A stretch of DNA of 39,818 bases from Actinomycetota bacterium (GTDB taxonomy: Bacteria > Actinomycetota > Actinomycetes > Streptosporangiales > Streptosporangiaceae): contig DAHVAR010000116.1 in the NCBI GenBank assembly GCA_027314515.1, positions 1 through 39,818 on the forward strand, given 5' to 3'. This document shows positions 7,013 to 14,913 of this stretch, piece after piece. The first letter of the stretch is position 1, and each line of letters opens with the position of its first letter. Both the position numbers and the translations under genes were made by a program. Below the pieces are notes generated by a model, which ran no database searches, was not told where the DNA came from, and was given only the letters and a program-made list of their open reading frames with translations.

Positions 7013-8053
7013 TCATCCGACACCGATCGCCGACATCGCCGCCGCCCGGGCGGCGATCGCGGAGCCTCGGGCCCCGGCCATGTCGAGGTCGGGGACCAGC
7101 GCGATCGCCGCCGCCCGCACTTGCTCTTCGCGCAGCACTGTGTGCGCGCGCACCTGGGCCAGGAACCAGTCGCGGAACTGCGGGGAGGCTTCCACCACGC
7201 CGCCGCCGAGCAGGTACACGTGCGGGTCGGTGAAGTTCGCCGAGATCGTGAGCAGCCTGCCGATTGCCATCGCCTGTTGTTCGAAGATCTTCAGCGCGAG
7301 CGGATCGCCCCGCTCCCCGTACCCGCGGACCCGCTTAGCCGCAACGTTCGCCGGTTCGGCGGCCAGTTCGTGACCAGGAAACTGGGTCAGCCAGAAGGGC
7401 AGCAGGTTCTTCTCGATCGCGGTCAGCGACGCGACGCTCTCGGCATCGCCCGGTCGCCCGCAGTTGCACATAGGCGTGGGCTGGCCCGGTGCCAGCAGTC
7501 CGTCCATCGGCAGCCAGATGTGCCCGAGTTCGCCCGCCATCCCGGCGGCGCCGCGGATGACCTGGCCCTGCTCGACCACTCCGCCGCCGAGGCCGGTCCC
7601 CACGATCACCGATACCGACGAGCGCTGATCAGCCAGCTCAGCCCCGAAATGCTCGTGGTGGGCGTACAACGCGGCCGCGTTCGCGTCGTTGTTGAACACG
7701 ACCGGGACCCCGAGGCGGCACTCAAGCGCGCGCCGGACGTCGAAGCCGCGCCACTGCGGCGTGGCGAAGTTGGTCGCGCCCGCCGAGCAGATCACGCCGT
7801 CTGCCGTCGCTGGCCCTGGCGTGTCCAGTCCGACAGCACGAACTGCATCGCGGGTGGCGCCTGTTCGCCGCAGCACGTCGGCCAGCGACGCGGCCAGCGC
7901 CTCGATAGTCGCATCCGGCCCGTCGCGGACGCAGCTTGGCGACTCGACCATTTCCGAGACGAGAAACCGGCCAGCCGAGTCAAGAACGGTTGCGTTGATC
8001 GTCGTCCCGCCGGCATCGAGGCCGGCCACGACCCACCGGTTCGAATCCAGCAT
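7013..8053 (-). CDS. ROK-family sugar kinase
   Basis: A 346-residue ROK protein without an N-terminal winged helix, so a kinase (glucokinase or N-acyl-hexosamine kinase type) rather than a repressor. ATP-binding GLDAGGTT is at residues 11-18, catalytic Asp123 in FNNDANAAA, phosphate-binding GTGLGGG at 152-158, and Glu175/His178 in GELGHI. The family zinc motif is CxCGxxGC; here it is CNCGRPGD (196-203), with Asp in place of the last Cys. I believe this occurs in some actinobacterial subfamilies. AGGAGG sits 7 nt before the ATG. It follows the CoA-ester lyase gene by 48 bp on the same strand and is probably co-transcribed, though no metabolic link is obvious. Confidence 0.9.
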   Translation of the reverse strand: MLDSNRWVVAGLDAGGTTINATVLDSAGRFLVSEMVESPSCVRDGPDATIEALAASLADVLRRTGATRDAVRAVGLDTPGPATADGVICSAGATNFATPQWRGFDVRRALECRLGVPVVFNNDANAAALYAHHEHFGAELADQRSSVSVIVGTGLGGGVVEQGQVIRGAAGMAGELGHIWLPMDGLLAPGQPTPMCNCGRPGDAESVASLTAIEKNLLPFWLTQFPGHELAAEPANVAAKRVRGYGERGDPLALKIFEQQAMAIGRLLTISANFTDPHVYLLGGGVVEASPQFRDWFLAQVRAHTVLREEQVRAAAIALVPDLDMAGARGSAIAARAAAMSAIGVG

Positions 8054-8101
8054 CAGCTCGCCTCCTACCGGTTTGCCGCGATCAAGCTTGTCAGCTCGGG
8101 G

Positions 8102-9055
8102 CTACTGCGGCGGTTCGAACTGGCTTGTCCGGTCCAATCCGGCCGCCCGGCCACGGGCCGCGACGACCAGGGCGAGCTTTCGGGACGCCTCGTCGATCAT
8201 TTCGCCGTCGAGCATCCCGGCTCCCCGCCGCTGCACTGTGGTGTAGTAGTCGTACGCCTCGATCAGCAACTCAGCCCGGTCGTAATCGGCCTGGGACGGG
8301 GAGAACTCGGCATTCACCACGTCGACCTGACCGGGATGCAGCACCCACTTGCCATCGAAGCCGATCGCCGCGGCACTTGCCGCGCTGGCGGCCAGCCCCT
8401 CGGCGTCCCTGATCGCCGCGAACGGCCCGTCGATCGCCTGCAGCCCGTGCGCTCGGGCGGCCACCAGCATGCGCAGGTGCGCGTAATGAAACGCGTCGCC
8501 GCCGGCATAACCCGGTGGCTGCGCGCCGACGGTCAGGGAGCGCATGCCCAGGCTGGCCATGAAGTCGGCCGGGCCGAACACCAGTGCCTCAAGCCGTGGC
8601 GAAGCCGCCGCTATCTCGTCCGCAGCAGCCAGGCCCGCCGCGTCCTCGATTTGCGCTTCGATGGCGATCCGGCCCTGAGCCAGTCCTGTCGCCTGCTCGA
8701 TCTGGCTGAGCAGCACGTCCAGCCAGCCCACATCCAGCGGACTCGTCACCTTCGGGAGCACGATGGCATCAAGCGACTCGCCTGCCTGCTCGACGATGTC
8801 GACAACGTCGCGATAGGCCCAGCCAGTCCTGACGTCGTTCACCCGGACCGCCCGGACCTTGCTGCCCCAGCCGCCGTCGCGAAGCGCCTGCACGACAGCC
8901 GCGCGGCTCTGCTCTTTCGCCGCGGGCGCCACAGCGTCCTCAAGGTCGAGGAAGACCTCATCGACCGGCAGTTCGCGGGCTTTGACCACGAACCTGGCGT
9001 TGCTGGCAGGCACCGCCAGAGTCGTCCTCCTTGGCCGGTATGCGCGAGCACTCAC
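8102..9055 (-). CDS. HpcH/HpaI-CitE family CoA-ester lyase
   Basis: A 317-residue CitE-like TIM-barrel lyase. It resembles actinobacterial L-malyl-CoA / beta-methylmalyl-CoA lyase-type proteins, which split or form malyl-CoA from acetyl- or propionyl-CoA and glyoxylate. Features are VFLDLEDAV (metal and CoA-ester side), the Arg in VRVND, the Glu in IAIEAQIED that binds Mg, FGPADFMASLG, and GFDGKWVLHPGQV near the C-terminus. The GTG at 9055 is preferred over the frame's far start at 9187, because homologs begin a few residues before RPRRTTLAVP and because TATGCT lies 8 nt upstream. The extra upstream codons would be low-complexity. The exact substrate is not fixed by sequence. The next gene on this strand is the ROK kinase. 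Confidence 0.85.
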   Translation of the reverse strand: MSARAYRPRRTTLAVPASNARFVVKARELPVDEVFLDLEDAVAPAAKEQSRAAVVQALRDGGWGSKVRAVRVNDVRTGWAYRDVVDIVEQAGESLDAIVLPKVTSPLDVGWLDVLLSQIEQATGLAQGRIAIEAQIEDAAGLAAADEIAAASPRLEALVFGPADFMASLGMRSLTVGAQPPGYAGGDAFHYAHLRMLVAARAHGLQAIDGPFAAIRDAEGLAASAASAAAIGFDGKWVLHPGQVDVVNAEFSPSQADYDRAELLIEAYDYYTTVQRRGAGMLDGEMIDEASRKLALVVAARGRAAGLDRTSQFEPPQ

Positions 9056-9063
9056 GCCGGTTG

Positions 9064-9069
9064 AGCATA
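9064..9069 (-). promoter_or_regulatory. -10 box of the CoA-ester lyase gene, leaderless
   Basis: TATGCT on the minus strand ends 8 nt before the GTG at 9055. No Shine-Dalgarno is present. The box supports this start over one 132 bp further upstream. Confidence 0.5.
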
Positions 9070-9080
9070 ATTGCCGCCGC

Positions 9081-9120
9081 CGCCCGGCGTGTGGCCGCCC
9101 CGCCCGGCGTGTGGCCGCGC
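9081..9120. repeat. 20-bp tandem duplication in the lyase/mrp divergent region
   Basis: Two abutting 20-bp units (9081-9100 and 9101-9120), CGCCCGGCGTGTGGCCGCCC with one mismatch at position 9119. They lie between the -10 boxes of two divergent genes, so the duplication changes promoter spacing or doubles a binding site. Confidence 0.9.
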
Positions 9121-9201
9121 CGCCCGCCAGATTCACCGGCCGTCGCGGCTCGCGCAAGGGACGGACATGCCTCGCCGGGCAGGGCACGGGCTCACGGGGC
9201 C

Positions 9202-9207
9202 TACCAT
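9202..9207 (+). promoter_or_regulatory. -10 box of mrp, leaderless
   Basis: TACCAT lies 6 nt before the ATG at 9214, with no Shine-Dalgarno between. It supports starting mrp here rather than at the upstream in-frame ATG at 9031. Confidence 0.5.
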
Positions 9208-9213
9208 GGGGCC

Positions 9214-10377
9214 ATGGCTACAGACTCAGCGTCAGCGGCTTCGGGTGTCGTCCTGCCTAGCCCGGAGCAGGTGACCCAGGCGCTTTCGACCGTCAACGAC
9301 CCCGAGATCCATCGCCCGATCACTGACCTCGGCATGGTCAAGAGCATCGAGGTGACACCCGGCGGCGTCGTCATCGTCGGCGTGTGGCTGACCGTCAGCG
9401 GATGCCCCCTCCGGGACACCATCAACCGGGATGTTACCGCCGCGGTCGGCAAGCTGGGCGGTGTCACAGCGGTCCGGGTCGAGATGGACGTCATGAGCGA
9501 GGAGCAGCGGCGCGAACTGCAGACCAAGCTGCGCGGGGGCAATCCCGAGAAGGAGATCCCGTTCGCCAAGCCCGACTCGCTCACCAGGGTCTACGCGATC
9601 GCCAGCGGCAAGGGTGGCGTTGGCAAGTCGTCCGTGACCGTCAACCTGGCCGTCGCGCTGGCCGCGCTCGGCCAGCAGGTCGGCCTGCTGGACGCCGACA
9701 TCTACGGACATTCGGTACCGCGGATGCTCGGCGTCAAGGACCGCCCGACGCAGGTCGAGCAGATGATTATGCCGCCGACCGCGCACGGTGTCCGGGCTAT
9801 CTCCAGCGGCATGCTGAAGAAGGGCAATGAGCCGCTGCCGTTGCGCGGCCCTATCCTGCACCGGCTGCTGCAGCAGTTCCTCACTGACGTATTCTGGGGC
9901 GATCTGGACATTCTTCTTCTAGACCTTCCGCCCGGCACCGGGGACGTTGCCATCTCGGCCGCGCACCTGGTACCAAGCAGCGAACTCGTCGTGGTGACCA
10001 CGCCGCAACTGGCGTCGGCCGAGGTTGCCGAGCGGGCCGGCTCACTCGCGGTGCAACTGAACCAGCGCGTGGTAGGCGTGATCGAGAACATGTCCTACCT
10101 GCCGTGCCCGCACTGCGGTCAGCGGGTCGACGTCTTCGGCTCGGGCGGTGGCGCGGCGGTCGCCGACACGCTGACCAGGCTTACCGGTGTCCCGGTACCG
10201 GTGCTCGGCGAGATCCCGATCGAGCCGAAACTACGAGAGGCAGGGGATACCGGCATGCCGCTGGTCCTGGCCGATCCCGACGCGCCTGCATCCCAGCAGC
10301 TACGGAAGATCGCCGAAAGGCTGGCCGGCCGCTCGAGAAGCCTGGCCGGCCGACAGCTCGGCCTTACTCCCGTCTGA
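9214..10377 (+). CDS. mrp: Mrp/NBP35-type Fe-S cluster carrier ATPase
   Basis: A 387-residue P-loop ATPase of the Mrp/ApbC group, which binds a bridging 4Fe-4S cluster as a dimer and passes it to apoproteins. An N-terminal MIP18 (DUF59) domain spans about residues 15-95 with SGCPLR (Cys64). The deviant Walker A GKGGVGKS is at 132-139, Walker B-like LLLDLPPGTGD near 235-244, and cluster ligands CPHC at 298-301. The ATG at 9214 is fixed by a TACCAT box 6 nt upstream. In Mycobacterium tuberculosis mrp (Rv1229c) also lies close to and facing the sigE-rseA-htrA-tatB cluster, as here. It ends 27 bp from tatB with a shared hairpin. Confidence 0.95.
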   Translation: MATDSASAASGVVLPSPEQVTQALSTVNDPEIHRPITDLGMVKSIEVTPGGVVIVGVWLTVSGCPLRDTINRDVTAAVGKLGGVTAVRVEMDVMSEEQRRELQTKLRGGNPEKEIPFAKPDSLTRVYAIASGKGGVGKSSVTVNLAVALAALGQQVGLLDADIYGHSVPRMLGVKDRPTQVEQMIMPPTAHGVRAISSGMLKKGNEPLPLRGPILHRLLQQFLTDVFWGDLDILLLDLPPGTGDVAISAAHLVPSSELVVVTTPQLASAEVAERAGSLAVQLNQRVVGVIENMSYLPCPHCGQRVDVFGSGGGAAVADTLTRLTGVPVPVLGEIPIEPKLREAGDTGMPLVLADPDAPASQQLRKIAERLAGRSRSLAGRQLGLTPV

Positions 10378-10392
10378 ACGCCCCCGGCGAAG

Positions 10393-10418
10393 CCGAGGCC
10401 ACCATCAGGTGGCCTCGG
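10393..10418. terminator. Bidirectional hairpin between mrp and tatB
   Basis: An 11-bp perfect stem, CCGAGGCCACC (10393-10403) with GGTGGCCTCGG (10408-10418), around a 4-nt loop. It lies 15 nt after the mrp stop. The tatB stop codon occupies 10405-10407 in the loop, so the last tatB codons form one arm. There is no T-run, as is usual in high-GC genomes. Confidence 0.65.
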
Positions 10419-10776
10419 TGTCATACGGCGGGCTCTCGCCGGGCAGCAAGCTGGTTCCGGACGTCATGCGACCTGACTGCATGGCCGCGTTGGGGCCGCC
10501 ATTCGCAGCACCGCCGATCACGATGGGATCAGCGGTGAGGTCGTCGAGCAAGTGCTTGCGGACGAAGTGCCTGGGGTTGATGTCGGCCAGGTCGAACTGG
10601 CTGAACTCGGGGCCGAGATTTTCCTGCAATTCTGACTTAGCGCCCTCGGCCATCCGGCGCAGTTCCCGCAGCGCCCGGCCCGCCTGGGCGGCGAAGGCAG
10701 GCAGCCGCTCCGGCCCGAAGATGATCAGCGCAACGACCCCGAGCACCAAGAGCTTGATGAATTCCTGGTCAAACAC
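10405..10776 (-). CDS. tatB: Twin-arginine translocase subunit TatB
   Basis: A 123-residue TatA/B-family protein: a short outside N-terminus, one membrane helix (about residues 6-22), the hinge FGPERLP, then an amphipathic helix and a charged, disordered tail. TatB rather than TatA is inferred from the tail length and from gene order, since sigE-rseA-htrA-tatB is the mycobacterial arrangement. The GTG at 10776 gives VFDQEFIKLL as the N-terminus and has GGAG 7 nt upstream; the frame's longer start would put 16 polar residues before the helix. No tatA or tatC is in the window. The 116-bp gap from htrA leaves room for its own promoter, but I see no clear one. Confidence 0.85.
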   Translation of the reverse strand: MFDQEFIKLLVLGVVALIIFGPERLPAFAAQAGRALRELRRMAEGAKSELQENLGPEFSQFDLADINPRHFVRKHLLDDLTADPIVIGGAANGGPNAAMQSGRMTSGTSLLPGESPPYDTEAT

Positions 10777-10892
10777 CGGCAGGCTCCAAGGGTTAGGACC
10801 ACGCAGGCTGTGGCCCACTCTCACAGGGTAGCCCGTGACCTGCCGTCATCAGAATCCCGCGCTGGGCCCCGCTGCGCCGCGCGGCGGCTCGG

Positions 10893-12341
10893 TCAGGAGC
10901 GGGCCGAGCCAAGCGTTATCCGGGTGCGCATCGGCCGCCCTCGCCGGGTGAAGGTCACCCCGACCGTCGAGCCCGGCGGCAGCGAGCCGACCGCGGCCAG
11001 CAGTGCGCCCGCGCTCGCGATCGGCCGGCCGCCCAGCTTGGTGATCACGTCGCCGGGACGCAGGCCGGCCCTGGCGGCCGGGCCGCCGGGGACCACCGCC
11101 GGGTCGGGCCGGCGCGCCGCGGCTAGCTGGGCACCGGTACCGCCGTAGTTTTCCTTCAGGGTCGCGCCGAGAACCGAGTGGGTGGCATGCCCGGTCCGGA
11201 TGAGCTCCACGATGACCCGCCGGGCCTGATCGACCGGGATGGCGAAGCCGATGCCGATGCTGCCACCCGGCGCCCCGGTAATCGGAGGGTTGCCCAGCGT
11301 GTCGATTGCCGCATCGACGCCGATGACCTGGCCACGCGCATTCACCAGCGGCCCGCCTGAATTGCCGGGGTTGATAGGTGCGTCGGTCTGGATCGCGTCG
11401 AAGCAGGCCTGCGGAGCCAGGCCAGTTGCATTGCCAGGCTGAATAGGGCGGTTCAGCGCGCTGACGATTCCGCTTGTCACGGTGCCGGCGAGGCCGAGCG
11501 GCGAGCCGAAGGCGATCACCGGGTCGCCGACCGCAACGCTGCCCGAGTTGCCAAGCGCCAGGGCTGGCAAGCCGGTCGCCCCGGTTGCCCCGGTCGGCTT
11601 GATCACGGCAATGTCGGAGTACGGGTCCCTGCCGACGAGCCGGGCGGCGGCTGACTTGCCGTCGCTGAAGTAGACCCGGATCGAGGCGTTGCTTACCAGC
11701 CCGTCCAGGGTGACGACGTGGTTGTTGGTCACGATGTAGCCGCCCTGGATGACGAACCCGGACCCGGTTCCCGCGCTGCCGTTAACCTTGATCATCACCA
11801 CGGCGGGCGCGTCCCGCGCCGCGACGGCGGCCACGGTGCTCGGCTGCGTGCTCGCCGTGGAAGGCGGGCCGAGGCCGACGCTGTAACTGGGATCGGACTG
11901 GCTCCCGACCATGCGCACAGCGACGAATCCGCCGACGGCACCGCCAGCCGCGCTGCTCACCAGCGAGGCGCCGGCCAGAACCCCGAGGAACCGCCAGCCG
12001 CGCAGCCAGTTCGCACGGCCGCCGGAATCGCGCGGGACCACCGGATCGGCCCCGTCCGTCCGGCGCCGCCGCCGCTTGCCCGGATCCTGCCTGGGGCCGC
12101 TCGCGTCGCCACGGGCACGGCCGCAGGCATGGCCGCGGGGACTCGCTGACCACCCGGGGCCGAAGTTCTCAGCTTCCGCGAACCAGTCGAATTTCCCGAA
12201 ATCACTCGGCCGGACGCCATGTTCTCGTGTCGCGATCCAGCCGGCGGCAACCCGTTCGTCCGGGTTACCGGGCCGGCCGGCACCACCTCCGGCTGGCTCG
12301 CTGGCTGAGCTCGCAGGACCGTGTGCAGGCTGATCCAACAC
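10893..12341 (-). CDS. htrA: HtrA/DegP-type serine protease with PDZ domain
   Basis: Membrane-anchored trypsin-like protease of the S1C family that handles misfolded envelope proteins. In the 482-residue form a basic, disordered cytoplasmic region comes first, then one membrane helix (about 116-143). The protease domain has His208 in TNNHVV, Asp243 in SDIAVI and Ser328 in NPGNSGGP, and a C-terminal PDZ domain spans about 385-478. The start is taken at the GTG at 12341 because GGGAGG ends 6 nt before it. An ATG at 12392 would add 17 residues and has only a weak AGGA, so both remain possible. It follows the anti-sigma gene, as in the mycobacterial sigE-rseA-htrA operon, where HtrA contributes to the sigma-E stress loop. 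Confidence 0.92.
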   Translation of the reverse strand: MLDQPAHGPASSASEPAGGGAGRPGNPDERVAAGWIATREHGVRPSDFGKFDWFAEAENFGPGWSASPRGHACGRARGDASGPRQDPGKRRRRRTDGADPVVPRDSGGRANWLRGWRFLGVLAGASLVSSAAGGAVGGFVAVRMVGSQSDPSYSVGLGPPSTASTQPSTVAAVAARDAPAVVMIKVNGSAGTGSGFVIQGGYIVTNNHVVTLDGLVSNASIRVYFSDGKSAAARLVGRDPYSDIAVIKPTGATGATGLPALALGNSGSVAVGDPVIAFGSPLGLAGTVTSGIVSALNRPIQPGNATGLAPQACFDAIQTDAPINPGNSGGPLVNARGQVIGVDAAIDTLGNPPITGAPGGSIGIGFAIPVDQARRVIVELIRTGHATHSVLGATLKENYGGTGAQLAAARRPDPAVVPGGPAARAGLRPGDVITKLGGRPIASAGALLAAVGSLPPGSTVGVTFTRRGRPMRTRITLGSARS

Positions 12342-12495
12342 TCGCCGCCTCCCCCAGTGACGGTCCGCAGGCCGAATGCGACCAGCCGTCATCGCTGCGT
12401 TCCTGCCCGTACGCAGCCGGGACTAGGCATGCCATCCAGCCGAAGGGACGTTGCGGCAGCGAGAAGGACGGGGACGCCCGCGGGGCACGTCGCCG

Positions 12496-13041
12496 TCAGG
12501 GCACGTGCGGCGAGGCCACCGTGTAGGGGACAGCGCGACTTGGATCCTGAGCAGGGCGCAGCTCAGCGGGAGCGCTGGCCGGCCCGGGCGGGACGACGAG
12601 CACGTCCACCGACGGTGTCGCTGGCGGCGACGGAGCCTGCGCCTGCGGCTCGCCGCCGGCGATGAATGCCGCGGTGCCCAGGCCAGCCAGGAAGACGGCG
12701 AGCGAGCCGGTCAGGAAATACCGGCCTGCCCGCTGCTCCGGCCGTGCGGAGTGAGCAGGCAAGTCCTCGCCCTGTGGTGGCAGAGCCTGCCAGGCGGTCT
12801 CTGCCGCAGGCCTCCCGTGGTCGACCGGGTCGGCGTCGGTGAGCCGCATCAGCCTGCCGGTCAGCCCGGCGCCGGCAGCGGCCTCGCCCAGCCCCGTCAT
12901 CCTGCGCTTCAGCATCCGGAGCGCGGCGACCTCGTCGCGACACGAGCCGCATCTAGCCATGTGCAGGAGCACGCGCTCGCGCTCGCTGCCATCGAGCTCA
13001 CCGTCGATCAGCGCGGACAGCCGCTGGCCGAGGTGCGTCAA
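12496..13041 (-). CDS. rseA: Zinc-finger anti-sigma factor (RseA-like)
   Basis: A 181-residue membrane anti-sigma factor for the sigma factor encoded just upstream. The N-terminal ZAS domain has the His-x3-Cys-x2-Cys signature: His27, Cys31, Cys34 in HMARCGSC. The following helix packs against the sigma factor in studied homologs. One membrane helix follows (about residues 108-128), then an Ala/Pro-rich outside tail. The ATG overlaps the sigma gene stop as ATGA, so the two are translationally coupled and made in matched amounts. The presence of both Cys residues suggests redox or phosphorylation/ClpC-type release as in mycobacterial RseA (inference). Confidence 0.92.
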   Translation of the reverse strand: MTHLGQRLSALIDGELDGSERERVLLHMARCGSCRDEVAALRMLKRRMTGLGEAAAGAGLTGRLMRLTDADPVDHGRPAAETAWQALPPQGEDLPAHSARPEQRAGRYFLTGSLAVFLAGLGTAAFIAGGEPQAQAPSPPATPSVDVLVVPPGPASAPAELRPAQDPSRAVPYTVASPHVP

Positions 13042-13676
13042 GGCTGACCTCCCTGTGCTACTGGTAGGTCGATCTTCAGCCGCGGCTGCGGCACTGCCGT
13101 CCCGAGGGGGCGCGGGCGCCGGTGCTCAAGTGCCTGCCGGAGCTGAGCACGGCCGCGGTGAATCCGGCTACGGACGGTACCCAGCTTCACGCCAAGAGTG
13201 TCCGCGATCTCCTCGTAGGACAAGCCCTCGATGTCGCAGAGAATAACCGCCGCACGGTACTCGGGCGCAAGCGCCATGAGCGCGGCGTGAATGTCGCCGT
13301 CCAGGTGCCGGTCGTCGAATGCTTGCGCAGGAGTTGGCTCCGAGCCACCGAGGCGCGCCTCAGTCTCGTCGGCCAGGCCCTCGAACCTGATGCGCTGCTT
13401 CCTGCGCGCCATGTCGAGGAAGAGGTTGGTCGTGATCCGGTGCAGCCATCCCTCGAAGGTGCCGGGGATGTAGCTGTCCAGCGAGCGGAACACCCGCACG
13501 AACACTTCCTGCGTCAGGTCCTCTGCGTCGTGGCTGTTACCGGTAAGCCGATAGGCAAGCCGGTACACGCGCGCAGAGTGGTCACGAACCACCGCTTCCC
13601 AGCTCGGTGGGGTCCACTGCACCGCCTCAGCCGCTTGTTCGGTACGGCCTGCCTGATCTGCTACGTCCCCGTGCAC
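13038..13676 (-). CDS. sigE: ECF RNA polymerase sigma factor, SigE-like
   Basis: A 212-residue group 4 sigma factor. Region 2 (about residues 26-95) holds [17 protein letters not shown] and [16 protein letters not shown]. Region 4 (about 130-190) holds [28 protein letters not shown] as two shorter stretches and [15 protein letters not shown] as the recognition helix. The GTG at 13676 has GGAGG 10 nt upstream. Identity as the SigE orthologue rests on the order O-methyltransferase (divergent), sigE, rseA, htrA, tatB, the same as Rv1220c-Rv1224 of Mycobacterium tuberculosis. An ECF-type promoter lies just upstream, so autoregulation is likely. The likely regulon covers envelope and oxidative stress. 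Confidence 0.93.
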   Translation of the reverse strand: MHGDVADQAGRTEQAAEAVQWTPPSWEAVVRDHSARVYRLAYRLTGNSHDAEDLTQEVFVRVFRSLDSYIPGTFEGWLHRITTNLFLDMARRKQRIRFEGLADETEARLGGSEPTPAQAFDDRHLDGDIHAALMALAPEYRAAVILCDIEGLSYEEIADTLGVKLGTVRSRIHRGRAQLRQALEHRRPRPLGTAVPQPRLKIDLPVAQGGQP

Positions 13677-14025
13677 CGGCTCACGTCCTCCAACGCCTGC
13701 TCCTACCGCAACTCCCGGCGGGTCGGCGTTGTTCCGTCGATCCGGCCGCTGGCCCCGCGCCTTCGCGGCTCGCGAGCTACCGCGGCGGCGAAGGTGCCGA
13801 AACTGGATATTCCCGGCTACCGGCAGATCAACCCCACGGCTGGCGCTCGATGCTCCGTCTCTGCCTTTCGCACCCGTTAACGCGCAAGGTTACCTAGCCA
13901 GTTCCCGGATCGCCGGGCTGCCCGCTAGGCTGCGCCCTGAGGGGTCCAAGGCAAGTCAGCCCAGGACAAGCAAGGCCGGGCCGGGCCGCCGGACACGGCG
14001 GCGGCTGGCCAGTGCGGAGGTACTC
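13677..14025. other. Divergent control region between sigE and the O-methyltransferase
   Basis: About 350 bp with no gene. On the minus strand it holds the sigE Shine-Dalgarno (13687-13691) and an ECF-type promoter (13710-13735). On the plus strand a TAGGCT at 13926-13931 matches the -10 boxes seen elsewhere in this window and would start a transcript near 13938, about 88 nt before the proposed O-methyltransferase start. GGAGG at 14016-14020 serves that gene. Confidence 0.55.
13710..13735 (-). promoter_or_regulatory. ECF-type (SigE/SigH-like) promoter of sigE
   Basis: Read on the minus strand: GGAACA (13735-13730), 17 bp, then GTT (13712-13710). This fits the actinobacterial SigH/SigE pattern of GGAA(C/T) plus about 17 bp plus GTT. 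A start 7-8 nt downstream gives a leader of about 26 nt carrying the GGAGG of sigE. The match suggests the sigma factor drives its own operon. Confidence 0.55.
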
Positions 14026-14670
14026 ATTTCGATCAGTGCGGCCACGCTCGCCTATATCGACGACTTCTTGCCCGAGGATGACGCCCTGATCAGCGCCCGG
14101 CGTAACGCGGCCGAAGTGGGCGGTGCCGCGCCGGTGAGCCCGCTGACGGGCGGCACGCTCCGGTTCATAGCTGCCGCTATCGGCGCCAGGTCGGTGGTGG
14201 AGATCGGGACCGGCTGCGGCACGTCCGGAATCTGGCTGCTGCGCGGCATGCGGCCTGGTTCGGTCCTGACCACGGTCGACTCCGAGCCCGAGCATCAGCG
14301 CCTGGCGCGCGCTGCCTACCTCGCGGCCGGCTTTCCGCCGAGCAGGTACCGGCTGATCGGCGGCCTGGCACTCGAAGTACTGCCGCGGCTCGCCGACAAC
14401 GCCTACGACATGGTGTTTTGTGACGCCGACCGGCTCGAGCTCAGTGCCTATCTGGCGAGCGCCCTGCGCTTGCTGCGGCCCGGCGGAATCGTGCTGTTCA
14501 ACTCGGTGCTACCAGGCAGTGCGGGAACCGAGCGACTGCCCACCGACGCCGAAGCTGCCGCGGCGGCCGAGGTACGCGAGCAGGTGCGGGCCGACGAGCG
14601 CCTGACTCCGTTGCTGCTGCCGATCGGCAATGGCTTGCTTGCCGCTGCCAGGCACGGCGGCAGCAGCTAG
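14026..14670 (+). CDS. Class I O-methyltransferase (Rv1220c-like)
   Basis: A SAM-dependent O-methyltransferase of the caffeoyl-CoA/catechol type, about 214 residues; substrate unknown. It shows VVEIGTGCGTSGIWL (SAM loop), TVDSEPEHQ (acidic residue for the ribose), YDMVFCDADR (metal-site Asp) and LRLLRPGGIVLF. It sits divergent from sigE as in Mycobacterium tuberculosis. The start is unusual: upstream of the fold there is no in-frame ATG, GTG or TTG until a TTG at 13729, about 100 codons too early and before the likely promoter. A GGAGG (14016-14020) lies 5 nt before an ATT at 14026, which I take as the start. ATC at 14032 or a sequence error are alternatives. Confidence 0.8.
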   Translation: MSISAATLAYIDDFLPEDDALISARRNAAEVGGAAPVSPLTGGTLRFIAAAIGARSVVEIGTGCGTSGIWLLRGMRPGSVLTTVDSEPEHQRLARAAYLAAGFPPSRYRLIGGLALEVLPRLADNAYDMVFCDADRLELSAYLASALRLLRPGGIVLFNSVLPGSAGTERLPTDAEAAAAAEVREQVRADERLTPLLLPIGNGLLAAARHGGSS

Positions 14671-14745
14671 CACTGGCCGGCACCATCAGATCGAGGAACG
14701 CGGAACCCGGGCAGCAGGGGTATCCGGACTGTTACGGCAGCAGAT

Positions 14746-14913
14746 TCAGCCGACGGCGGTATTGAGCGCCTCGCCTAGAGCACGGGCCTCGTCGGGCGTG
14801 AGTTCGACTACCAGGCGCCCGCCACCCTCCAGCGGCACGCGCATAACGATGCCACGGCCCTCCTTGGTGACCTCAAGCGGACCGTCGCCCGTCCGCGGCT
14901 TCATCGCCGCCAT
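14746..14913 (-). CDS. DUF3117 family small protein
   Basis: A 55-residue protein found across actinobacteria (DUF3117), function unknown. The sequence starts MAAMKPRTGDGPLEVTKEGR, contains IVMRVPLEGGGRLVVELT, and ends in a short helix beginning PDEARALGEAL. This matches the family over its whole length. GGGGAG lies 4 nt before the ATG, a good ribosome site. It is short enough to be missed by length-limited gene calls. In Mycobacterium tuberculosis the homolog (Rv1211) also lies near tagA and sigE. It converges on the O-methyltransferase gene 75 bp away. The antisense strand shows no competing gene. Confidence 0.92.
   Translation of the reverse strand: MAAMKPRTGDGPLEVTKEGRGIVMRVPLEGGGRLVVELTPDEARALGEALNTAVG

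Noticed and set aside
8037-8050. GGTTCGAATCC, a tRNA T-loop consensus
   Set aside because: The flanking bases do not form the five-pair T-stem or an acceptor stem, and the sequence lies inside the ROK coding region (codons for DSNRW).
6575-9064. 829-codon open frame on the plus strand across the Nudix, ROK and lyase genes
   Set aside because: It lies antisense to two well-defined enzymes and in the wrong frame of a third; its translation is Arg/Pro/His-rich without any fold signature.
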